The notes under the pieces are model-generated. The model did no database searches, was not told the DNA's origin, and saw nothing but the letters and a program-made list of their open reading frames with translations. Position numbers and translations under genes: made by a program. 64,000 bases of DNA from Eubacteriaceae bacterium (GTDB taxonomy: Bacteria; Bacillota; Clostridia; Eubacteriales; Alkalibacteraceae): the NCBI GenBank assembly GCA_013335935.1, contig JAAXUP010000004.1:1-64000 (forward strand), read 5' to 3'. Of the stretch, positions 56,726-64,000 are shown one piece after another. Numbering within the stretch: the first letter of the stretch is position 1; the number at the start of each line of letters is the position of its first letter.

Positions 56726-57643
56726 TTGTTTCAGTATATTATTAAAAGACTTGGATATACGCTGCTCACCATCGTCATCATCTCTACTATCACATTCTTT
56801 CTGATGAATCTTGTACCAGGAGGCCCTTTTTTAAGTGAAAAAAGTCCTTCCCCTGCAGTTTTAGAAGCTATGAATGAAAAATACGGTCTGGACAAACCTC
56901 TTGGTGTCCAGTATAAAAATTACATGCTTAAGCTTGCTCAGGGAGATCTGGGGATTTCCATCAAGAAAAAAGGAAGATCGGTTAATGATATTATCGCCGA
57001 AAAATTTCCGGTCTCCGCTAAAGTAGGCGGGGTAGCTGTTGGAATCGCTATTTTCTTAGGTATTCCCATGGGCGCTGTTGCCGCTTTGAACAGAGGAAAG
57101 TTTTTGGATAATGGGCTGATGTTCATATCCACACTGGGCATCGCCGTACCCGGCTTTGTTGTTGCCACATCCCTGATGATCATATTCGGGGTCAAGTTAA
57201 GGCTCTTGCCCACTTTTGGGCTTTCCAGCCCGCTCCATTATATTCTCCCGGCCTTGACTCTGGCTTTTTATCCCATGTCCTACATGGCAAGACTGATGAG
57301 ATCCAGCATGCTGGATGTCCTGGGACAGGACTATATCAGAACTGCAAGAGCAAAAGGGGTCTCTGAATTTACCATGCTGTTCAAGCATGCCCTCAGAAAT
57401 GCGATCCTTCCCATCATAACCTATCTTGGACCACTCCTTGCTTATGTTTTGACGGGCAGCTTTGTTGTTGAAAAAATCTTTACGATCCCTGGCCTGGGGG
57501 GAGAATTTATCAGTTCCATTACCAACAGGGATTACCCCCTGATCATGGGCACCACCATATTCCTGGCTGCATTTTTGGTACTTATGAATGTACTGGTTGA
57601 TATCATGTATAAACTTGTTGATCCCCGGATCAAACTAAAATAG
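56726..57643 (+). CDS. oppB: Oligopeptide ABC transporter permease OppB
   Basis: A 305-residue inner-membrane permease with about six spans. It begins MFQYIIKRLGYTLLTIVIIS and has the ABC-permease EAA loop (YIRTARAKGVSEFTMLFKHALRNA) and FVVEKIFTIPGLGGEFI, typical of DppB/OppB. AGGAAGTGAT lies before the TTG start at 56726. First gene of oppBCDFA, a complete peptide importer. Confidence 0.95.
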   Translation: MFQYIIKRLGYTLLTIVIISTITFFLMNLVPGGPFLSEKSPSPAVLEAMNEKYGLDKPLGVQYKNYMLKLAQGDLGISIKKKGRSVNDIIAEKFPVSAKVGGVAVGIAIFLGIPMGAVAALNRGKFLDNGLMFISTLGIAVPGFVVATSLMIIFGVKLRLLPTFGLSSPLHYILPALTLAFYPMSYMARLMRSSMLDVLGQDYIRTARAKGVSEFTMLFKHALRNAILPIITYLGPLLAYVLTGSFVVEKIFTIPGLGGEFISSITNRDYPLIMGTTIFLAAFLVLMNVLVDIMYKLVDPRIKLK

Positions 57644-57659
57644 AAAGGCAGGCAAAATA

Positions 57660-58718
57660 TTGGAAGAAAACAGACTAAACACCAATCCTTTGAGTTTTCA
57701 TCTCAAGGCGGAAGATTTCCTGCCTGCGGATGCCAGTGAAAAAAAAGAACTTGTAGTTATGCGTGAAAGCGTCTCCTATTGGAAAGACGGTTTCACCAGG
57801 CTGCTTAAAAAGAAGCTTGCCATGACAGCGCTGGCTTTTATTGTTTTTGTACTGTTCTTTGCATTTGTATTTCCAAGCTTTTACCCATACCGTTATGAGC
57901 AGCAAATCAGAGGAAGTGAAGACCTCCGGCCTTTTGAGTATTCTCAGGAGGAGCAGGCAAAAATAGACGGCGGCGAAAGTGTCGCCCCCCATTATCTTGG
58001 CACGGATAGCCTCGGGAGAGACATGATGATTCGGATCATGATGGGAACAAGAATTTCCCTTCTTGTGGGGCTGATCGCAAGCTTTATCATTCTGATCATT
58101 GGATCAGTCTACGGAGCGATTTCAGGATACTTCGGTGGGCGGACGGACATGATCATGATGAGGATCGTGGATATCATTTATACGGTACCCGATATTCTGG
58201 TGATCATCCTCCTTATGGTGACCTTGAAGGAACCTCTTAAGATTTTATTTGAAAAGAACGAATTTTTAAGCAAATTGGGAGTCATTGGACCTGGCTTGAT
58301 CGCAATATTTATCACCTTTAGTCTTCTTTACTGGGTAGGCATGGCAAGGATCATACGTGGTCAGGTCATGATGATCAAGGAACAGGAATTTGTTACCGCA
58401 GCGAGAGCATTGGGCGCATCCTCCTCCAGGATTATCACCAAACATCTTCTGCCCAATTGTATCGGAACGATCATCGTAACAACCACCTTACAGATCCCTT
58501 CGGCAATATTTACAGAATCCTTTTTAAGCTTTTTGGGTCTGGGTGTATCTGCGCCCATGCCAAGTCTTGGCTCACTGGCAGCAGATGCCATAAGCGGGAT
58601 CACATCGTACACCTATCGGTTGATTGCCCCCGCGGTAGTCATCAGTATTATAATACTTGCTTTTAACCTCTTAGGTGACGGATTAAGAGATGTATTCGAT
58701 CCAAAGCTGAAGAAGTAG
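57660..58718 (+). CDS. oppC: Oligopeptide ABC transporter permease OppC
   Basis: A 352-residue second permease. A cytosolic N-terminus of ~50 residues precedes the first span (MTALAFIVFVLFFAFVF), then a periplasm-side loop, LGTDSLGRDMMIRIMMGTRISL, and five further spans with the EAA loop FVTAARALGASSSRIITKHLLPN. It pairs with OppB. The start is TTG at 57660 with a modest AAAGGCAGG upstream. The OppD gene starts 10 nt after its end. Confidence 0.94.
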   Translation: MEENRLNTNPLSFHLKAEDFLPADASEKKELVVMRESVSYWKDGFTRLLKKKLAMTALAFIVFVLFFAFVFPSFYPYRYEQQIRGSEDLRPFEYSQEEQAKIDGGESVAPHYLGTDSLGRDMMIRIMMGTRISLLVGLIASFIILIIGSVYGAISGYFGGRTDMIMMRIVDIIYTVPDILVIILLMVTLKEPLKILFEKNEFLSKLGVIGPGLIAIFITFSLLYWVGMARIIRGQVMMIKEQEFVTAARALGASSSRIITKHLLPNCIGTIIVTTTLQIPSAIFTESFLSFLGLGVSAPMPSLGSLAADAISGITSYTYRLIAPAVVISIIILAFNLLGDGLRDVFDPKLKK

Positions 58719-58728
58719 GAGGAAGAAA

Positions 58729-59733
58729 ATGAATAATAAAGAATTATTACTTGATATCAAAAACCTGAGCATATCGTTTTTTACTCCCTCTGGAGAGGTC
58801 AAGGCCGTAAACGATGTGTCTTACCATATGTATGACGGAGAAGTCCTGGGCATTGTTGGCGAGTCGGGAAGCGGGAAGAGCGTATCTTCCTATTCCATCA
58901 TGGGACTGATCAGCGATCCCGGAAAGATCGTCAATGGAAGCATCATGTTCAACAATCACCAGATCGATAAAATGACAGAAAAAGAGCTTCAAAAAATAAG
59001 GGGGAAGGAAGTCAGTATTATCTTCCAGGATCCCATGTCCTCTTTAAATCCGGTTTTCACCATCGGACATCAGATATCCGAGGTATTGAAGCTCCACACG
59101 AAATTATCAAACGAAGAAATCAAAAAAAGGTCAATTGAGCTACTGGAACTTGTTGGTATGAATGAACCTGTAAAAAGGTATTCCCAGTATCCCCACGAAT
59201 TTTCCGGCGGGATGAGACAAAGAGCGATGATCGCAATGGCGCTGGCTTGCGAACCCAAAATGCTGATTGCAGACGAGGCGACAACAGCGCTGGATGTGAC
59301 AATTCAGGCGCAGATCCTGGAGCTTATGGTTGAACTCAAGGATAAAATCGGAATGTCCATCATCATGATCACCCATGACTTGGGTGTGGTGGCAAGCATG
59401 TGTGAAAAGCTTGCGGTCATGTATGCAGGCAGGATCGTCGAGTTTGGAACCGTGGAAGATATATTTTACAATACGAAACACCAATATACGCTGGGACTCT
59501 TAAAATCAATTCCAAAAATCAACGCAGATGAGCATGAAAGACTTATTCCCATCGAAGGCACGCCAGTTGATCTTCTTTATCCCCCTGAAGGGTGTCCCTT
59601 TGCCCCCAGATGCGAGAAGACCATGAAGATCTGTCTGACCCAGATGCCCGGATATACCTACCTTTCCGACGAGCATTACAGCGCTTGCTGGCTCCTCGAC
59701 AAGGAGAAATTCGAAGGGGAAAAAGGTGAATGA
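58729..59733 (+). CDS. oppD: Oligopeptide ABC transporter ATPase OppD
   Basis: A 334-residue ATPase with Walker [11 protein letters not shown]-loop [11 protein letters not shown], signature [15 protein letters not shown], Walker [14 protein letters not shown] and H-loop THDLGVVA. The C-terminal extension carries the cysteine cluster ([14 protein letters not shown]) that binds an iron-sulfur cluster or zinc in OppD/DppD. Works as a heterodimer with OppF. GGAGGAAGAAA precedes the ATG. Confidence 0.95.
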   Translation: MNNKELLLDIKNLSISFFTPSGEVKAVNDVSYHMYDGEVLGIVGESGSGKSVSSYSIMGLISDPGKIVNGSIMFNNHQIDKMTEKELQKIRGKEVSIIFQDPMSSLNPVFTIGHQISEVLKLHTKLSNEEIKKRSIELLELVGMNEPVKRYSQYPHEFSGGMRQRAMIAMALACEPKMLIADEATTALDVTIQAQILELMVELKDKIGMSIIMITHDLGVVASMCEKLAVMYAGRIVEFGTVEDIFYNTKHQYTLGLLKSIPKINADEHERLIPIEGTPVDLLYPPEGCPFAPRCEKTMKICLTQMPGYTYLSDEHYSACWLLDKEKFEGEKGE

Positions 59734-59734
59734 A

Positions 59735-60703
59735 ATGACAAAAAAATTACTTGAAGTTAACGGCTTAAAGCAATATTTCCCGGTAAAAGATGGATTCCTG
59801 AAGACCAATTACGTCAAGGCTGTGGACGGGGTAACTTTCCATATCGATAAAGGCGAGACTTTAGGGCTGGTAGGAGAAAGCGGCTGCGGAAAAACGACCG
59901 TCGGAAGAACACTACTTAGGTTATATGAACCTACAGAGGGGCAGATCATCTATGATGGTGTGGATATCACCAATGTGAACATGCTCCCATACCGAAAAAA
60001 GATGCAGATCGTATTCCAGGATCCCTACGCTTCCTTGAATCCAAGGATGACAGTAGGGGATATTGTAGGGGAACCCATCGATATCCACAATCTTGCAAAA
60101 AATGCTAAAATAAGAAAAGAAAAAATTATCAGTCTGCTGGAAACCGTAGGCTTAAACAGTGAACATGCCAACCGGTATCCCCATGAGTTTTCCGGCGGTC
60201 AGAGACAGCGAATCGGTATCGCCAGGGCCCTGGCCGTTGACCCGGAATTTATCGTGTGTGATGAACCCATATCCGCACTGGATGTTTCCATACAGGCACA
60301 GGTCATTAACATGCTGGAAGATCTTCAGAAAGAAATGGGCCTCACCTACCTTTTCATTGCCCATGACCTTTCCATCGTAAAGCATATCAGCAACAGGGTG
60401 GGGGTCATGTACCTGGGAAAAATCGTTGAACTGGCAGGCAGTGACGACATGTACAGGAATCCTTTGCACCCGTATACACAATCGCTTCTTTCAGCCATTC
60501 CCATACCGGACGTCAGGCTGTGTCGGGAACAGGAACGTATCATATTGCAAGGGGATGTGCCCAGTCCCCTGAATCCGCCTTCAGGCTGCAGTTTTAGAAC
60601 CAGATGTCCTTATGCGAAAGAAATCTGCGCAAAAGAGATCCCGCTATTTAAAGAATATGGGAATAACCATATTGCAGCATGCCATAGGATCGGAGAAATA
60701 TAA
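59735..60703 (+). CDS. oppF: Oligopeptide ABC transporter ATPase OppF
   Basis: A 322-residue ATPase starting [20 protein letters not shown], with Walker [52 protein letters not shown] and [11 protein letters not shown], plus the C-terminal cysteine cluster ([14 protein letters not shown]). AAAAGGTG (59721-59728) is placed for the ATG at 59735; a GTG at 59726 lies within it. The start lies 1 nt after the OppD stop. Confidence 0.95.
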   Translation: MTKKLLEVNGLKQYFPVKDGFLKTNYVKAVDGVTFHIDKGETLGLVGESGCGKTTVGRTLLRLYEPTEGQIIYDGVDITNVNMLPYRKKMQIVFQDPYASLNPRMTVGDIVGEPIDIHNLAKNAKIRKEKIISLLETVGLNSEHANRYPHEFSGGQRQRIGIARALAVDPEFIVCDEPISALDVSIQAQVINMLEDLQKEMGLTYLFIAHDLSIVKHISNRVGVMYLGKIVELAGSDDMYRNPLHPYTQSLLSAIPIPDVRLCREQERIILQGDVPSPLNPPSGCSFRTRCPYAKEICAKEIPLFKEYGNNHIAACHRIGEI

Positions 60704-60736
60704 TATTTTAAGATTAATGCAGCATAGCATATTTTA

Positions 60737-60745
60737 TGTTATAAT
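60737..60745 (+). promoter_or_regulatory. Extended -10 promoter of oppA
   Basis: TGTTATAAT with TATAAT at 60740-60745, 43 nt before the oppA ATG. It would give the binding protein extra expression over the membrane components. Confidence 0.6.
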
Positions 60746-60787
60746 CATGTTATGTTGATTAATAAATTTTAAATGGGGGGAACTAAT

Positions 60788-62413
60788 ATGAAGAAAAAAG
60801 TACTTTCTTTGTTACTTGTGGTATTCATGGTAGTCGCGTTATTAGCTGCCTGCTCTTCAGCACAAGTACCAAAAACTGAAATGCTTTCGGTCAATGTTGG
60901 ACCGGAACCAGAGAGCATAGACCCAGCTTTTAACGAAGCCGTTGATGGAGCTACGCTGTTGGTGCACGCATTTGAAGGTCTGATGACTCTTGACAAGGAT
61001 GGCATGCCTGTACCTGGACAAGCGGAATCGTATAAAGTTAGCGACGATGGTCTGACTTATACCTTTACACTAAGAGACGACATCAAATGGAGCGACGGAG
61101 AAGATGTAGTTGCCGAAGATTTTATCTACGCCTGGAAAAGAGCAATCGATCCAGTGAATGCAACCTCTTATGGGTATATGTTTGACGTAATCAAAGGTGC
61201 CGGCGACATCTATAATGGCACTGAAGGCGCAAAAATGGAAGATTTTGGCGTTAAAGCAATAGACGATAAGACAATCGAAATTACCCTTATTGCTCCAACA
61301 CCTTATTTCCTTGAACTGTGCGCATTCCCTAACTATTTCCCAGTAAGACAGGATATCGTTGAAGAAAATGAAGCATGGGCAACTGATCCTGCTACTTATG
61401 TTTCAAACGGCCCTTATAAACTTGAGAGCTGGACACATGATTCAGAAATGGTTTATGTGAAAAATGAAAATTATTACAATGTAAAAAAATTGGGACCAGA
61501 AAAAATCAGATTCATCCTGATGGCTGATGACAATGCAATTTTAGCAGCCTTCCAAAATGGAGAAATCCTGTTTGCAGATTCCATGCCTCAGGCAGAAATC
61601 GATGCATACAGAGACAAACCGGAATTCAACCTGGAAGGTCAGCTTGGAACGTACTATATTTCATTCAACACCGAAAAAGCACCTTTTGATAATGAGAAAG
61701 TAAGAAAAGCCTTGTCATTGGCAATCGACAGAAACTTTATCGTAACGCAAATCGGTAAAGCAGGACAGCAACCTGCAAGCGCATTCGTATCCACAGGACT
61801 GTCAGATGCTGATGCAGAAAAAGAATTCCGTACAGTTGGCGGAGACTACTACTCAATAGATGCTGCTGATTATGAAGCAAATGTTGCGGAAGCAAAACAA
61901 CTTCTTACTGAAGCTGGATATCCTGATGGAAAAGGCTTCCCGAAATTTGAGTACATGTATAACGAAGGTGGCAGCCATGGCGAAATCGCTCAGGCACTTC
62001 AGGATATGTGGAAAGAAAAATTAGGAATCGAATGCACACTGGCTTCTCAGGAGTGGAGCGTATTCCTTACAACAAGACAAGAAGGAAACTATCAGGTAGC
62101 CCGTGACGGTTGGCTGGCAGATTACAATGATCCTATCACTTTCCTTGACATGTACAGATCCACTAGCGGAAACAACAATTCCCAGTGGAAAAATCCTGCA
62201 TATGACAAACTGATCGATAAGATCAAAGCATCCAGCGACAAGGAAGAAAGATTTAAACTGATGCATGAAGCCGAAGACATATTGATGGCTGAAGCGCCAG
62301 TAGCACCAATCTACTTCTATGTGGATATCTTCCTTAAGAGTCCTAAACTTGAAGGATTCTACTCTTCACCGCTTGGATACAAATACTTCATGTATTCATC
62401 AGTAACCGAATAA
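60788..62413 (+). CDS. oppA: Oligopeptide-binding lipoprotein OppA
   Basis: A 541-residue solute-binding lipoprotein of family 5. The signal peptide MKKKVLSLLLVVFMVVALLA ends in the lipobox LLAAC (Cys22). The mature protein has the family markers NVGPEPESIDPAFN, WSDGEDVVAEDFIYAWKRAIDP, NGPYKLESW and FNTEKAPFDNEKVRKALSLAID. It captures peptides outside the cell and hands them to OppBCDF. The ATG at 60788 follows GGGGGG (60775-60780); the in-frame ATG at 60773 overlaps that site. Terminator follows. Confidence 0.96.
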   Translation: MKKKVLSLLLVVFMVVALLAACSSAQVPKTEMLSVNVGPEPESIDPAFNEAVDGATLLVHAFEGLMTLDKDGMPVPGQAESYKVSDDGLTYTFTLRDDIKWSDGEDVVAEDFIYAWKRAIDPVNATSYGYMFDVIKGAGDIYNGTEGAKMEDFGVKAIDDKTIEITLIAPTPYFLELCAFPNYFPVRQDIVEENEAWATDPATYVSNGPYKLESWTHDSEMVYVKNENYYNVKKLGPEKIRFILMADDNAILAAFQNGEILFADSMPQAEIDAYRDKPEFNLEGQLGTYYISFNTEKAPFDNEKVRKALSLAIDRNFIVTQIGKAGQQPASAFVSTGLSDADAEKEFRTVGGDYYSIDAADYEANVAEAKQLLTEAGYPDGKGFPKFEYMYNEGGSHGEIAQALQDMWKEKLGIECTLASQEWSVFLTTRQEGNYQVARDGWLADYNDPITFLDMYRSTSGNNNSQWKNPAYDKLIDKIKASSDKEERFKLMHEAEDILMAEAPVAPIYFYVDIFLKSPKLEGFYSSPLGYKYFMYSSVTE

Positions 62414-62422
62414 TACAAAATG

Positions 62423-62450
62423 AGCCGCCGCAGAAATGGGGCGGCTTTTT
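62423..62450 (+). terminator. Terminator of the opp operon
   Basis: AGCCGCC/GGGCGGCT stem followed by TTTTT. Confidence 0.88.
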
Positions 62451-62517
62451 AAATGTTTTCAACTTGGAAGAAAAACATTATAATAATACAGAAAGACATT
62501 GTAAATGGAGTGACGTT

Positions 62518-63525
62518 ATGAAAATCGGTAAAATATCTAATGAACTGCTCAATGAAATCATATTTTCAAAAATTAAATATAAACATAAAGATGTACTTGC
62601 TGGCTCCGGCCTGGCAGAGGACTGCAGCCTGATAAAATTCAGCGATGAAATCTGCGTCATTTCAACAGACCCCATAACGGCAACCACCAGCAATATCGGG
62701 GAATTGTCCGTTCTGATCTCCGGAAATGATGTGGCTACAAAAGGCGTCAAGACCTTCGGAATATTAGTGACCATTCTTGCCCCGCCTTCCACAGAATTAG
62801 ACGAGCTGAAAACCGTCATTACGGATATCATAGAGACGGCAAATAATAATGAAATTCAGCTGATCGGAGGTCATACAGAGGTAACCGATGCGGTCAATCG
62901 AATCGTCATCTCCACGACCTGCCTGGGGAAAGGCAAGCGCTCCGAGATCGTCTATGACCGGGAAGTGCTGCCCGGAGACCAGCTGATCATGACAAAATAT
63001 GGAGCTTGTGAAGGAACGGTTATTCTTTATGATGATTTCAAAGGCGAACTGGACGAACTATTAAATGACAAAGACAGGGAAGAATTGGCGATGCTGAAAA
63101 AAATGATCAGTGTCTCTGAAGAGGGAGCTATATCGGGAAAGCATGGCGCAAAATATATGCATGATGTGACCGAGGGCGGCATCTTAGGTGCTGTCTGGGA
63201 AGTGTGCGAAAAGTTTAAAAGAGGAGCAACCATTGATAAAAATAAAATCCCCCTTTTAAGCGCCACTAAAAAAATTACAGGGTATTTCAATATGGACCCC
63301 CTGAAACTCATATCAAGCGGAGTAATGCTTATAGCCGCTGACAGAAAAACAGCAGCAAAAATCATCATGGAACTTGAAGGAAGAAATATAAAAGCAGATA
63401 TTATCGGTGAATTCACTGAAAAAAATTGTTATATTAAAGATGAAGAACGATTAACATTGATCGATCCGCCACAGAGTGATGACCTTTATCTGGCGTATCA
63501 CCGAAAAGGAGAAAAAAATGAATAG
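62518..63525 (+). CDS. AIR synthase/HypE-related protein
   Basis: A 335-residue protein of the PurM/HypE/ThiL superfamily: an N-terminal [21 protein letters not shown] block, [27 protein letters not shown], and a C-terminal half with [19 protein letters not shown] and SSGVMLIAA. Members use ATP to activate a carbonyl or thiocarboxylate. It lacks the C-terminal PRIC tail of true HypE and no hydrogenase genes are near, so its substrate is unknown. TGGAGTGAC supports the ATG at 62518; TATAAT at 62479-62484 is the likely -10. It overlaps rph by 8 nt. Confidence 0.82.
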   Translation: MKIGKISNELLNEIIFSKIKYKHKDVLAGSGLAEDCSLIKFSDEICVISTDPITATTSNIGELSVLISGNDVATKGVKTFGILVTILAPPSTELDELKTVITDIIETANNNEIQLIGGHTEVTDAVNRIVISTTCLGKGKRSEIVYDREVLPGDQLIMTKYGACEGTVILYDDFKGELDELLNDKDREELAMLKKMISVSEEGAISGKHGAKYMHDVTEGGILGAVWEVCEKFKRGATIDKNKIPLLSATKKITGYFNMDPLKLISSGVMLIAADRKTAAKIIMELEGRNIKADIIGEFTEKNCYIKDEERLTLIDPPQSDDLYLAYHRKGEKNE

Positions 63526-64000
63526 AATTGATAACAGAAAAAATGATGAAATCAGAGATATAAAAATCACACGAGGCTTTACCGTATACGCCGACGGGTC
63601 GGTGCTTATAGAAGCTGGGAATACTAAAGTTATCTGTACCGCCATGGTTGAAGAGAAGGTGCCCATGTTCATGCGGGGAGAAAACCGGGGATGGATCACA
63701 TCGGAATACAATATGATTCCAAGCTCCACCATGATCAGAAAGGCCAGAGACATGAGCAAGGGAAAAGCTGATGGAAGGACCGTAGAAATACAAAGACTAA
63801 TTGGCAGAACATTACGTTCGGTGGTGGACCTTTCCAAGCTGGGCGAAAGGACAATCTGGGTGGATTGTGACGTGATCCAGGCAGATGGGGGTACAAGGAC
63901 AGCTTCCATTACCGGAGCCTTCATTGCCCTGATGGAAGCCTTCTATAAGCTAAAAGAGAAAGGCCTTATCAAAGAGATTCCTGTCAAGACCTATGTCGCA
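63518..64000 (+). CDS. rph: Ribonuclease PH (3' end beyond window)
   Basis: The frame starts at the ATG at 63518 behind AAAGGAG (63505-63511) and is open to the right edge; 161 residues are visible of about 240 expected. It shows the RNase PH pattern: [74 protein letters not shown] and [11 protein letters not shown]. The enzyme trims tRNA 3' ends with phosphate. It overlaps the upstream gene by 8 nt, so translation is coupled. Confidence 0.93.
   Translation, partial: MNRIDNRKNDEIRDIKITRGFTVYADGSVLIEAGNTKVICTAMVEEKVPMFMRGENRGWITSEYNMIPSSTMIRKARDMSKGKADGRTVEIQRLIGRTLRSVVDLSKLGERTIWVDCDVIQADGGTRTASITGAFIALMEAFYKLKEKGLIKEIPVKTYVA

Overview
The window looks like chromosomal DNA of a low-GC, anaerobic, spore-former-type Firmicute (class Clostridia). 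Reasons: purine-rich ribosome binding sites with frequent TTG/GTG starts, sigma-A promoters with 17-bp spacers, CIRCE control of groESL, Rex, a GatCAB amidotransferase, an ANTAR regulator beside glnA, a raiA-type noncoding RNA in front of hpf, and many intrinsic terminators. I cannot name the species. Almost all genes lie on the + strand, so this is probably one replication arm read co-directionally.

Layout. 1-700: the end of an IS30-type transposase, then a promoter-terminator unit that I read as raiA RNA. 703-5227: hpf, a conserved protein of unknown function, a 26-residue peptide, an HD-GYP c-di-GMP phosphodiesterase and a DUF5317 membrane protein with a long acidic tail. 5336-12684: secA, prfB (with its +1 frameshift), a class-I glutamine amidotransferase, tex and a membrane/TPR protein. 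12757-13549: FMN riboswitch and ribU. 13695-20547: a run of short-MetH, tsaE, tsaB, a YhaO/YhaN-type nuclease-ATPase pair and a C_GCAxxG_C_C protein. 20548-22484: mnmA bracketed by two copies of a MITE-like element plus simple tandem repeats. 22485-27984: micropeptide, two-component system, CapA-type protein, rimI, a DUF1461 membrane protein and tsaD, so three of the four t6A genes seen here (tsaE, tsaB, tsaD) sit in two nearby operons. 27985-28423: a cluster of DnaA-box-like sequences. 28424-38854: ferritin, PPK2, ABC-F, rex, glnA, an FMN-binding lipoprotein, an ANTAR regulator, tdk, an OGG glycosylase and a DUF554 protein. 38883-42704: groESL and guaA. 42705-43196: a scar carrying a duplicated guaA tail. 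43197-49000: small accessory genes, YhfC, a lipoprotein with an LspA-like protease, a second two-component system and an iron alcohol dehydrogenase. 48930-56396: pcrA, ligA, gatCAB. 56726-62413: oppBCDFA. 62518-64000: an AIR-synthase-like protein and the start of rph.

The functional themes are ribosome and translation care (hpf, prfB, t6A and s2U tRNA modification, GatCAB, ABC-F), DNA repair (pcrA, ligA, OGG, YhaON), nitrogen/purine metabolism (glnA, ANTAR, guaA) and peptide uptake (opp).

The most unusual signals are noncoding. A dispersed palindromic repeat (core AAAGTTCGACTAGC) always lies on the + strand directly after terminator T-tracts; in its two full copies the hairpin arms differ in sequence yet stay perfectly self-complementary while the loop is conserved. 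The other notable signals are the 51-bp guaA tail duplication, the MITE pair around mnmA, the DnaA-box cluster and the raiA RNA. All calls are from reading the sequence; no database search was possible.
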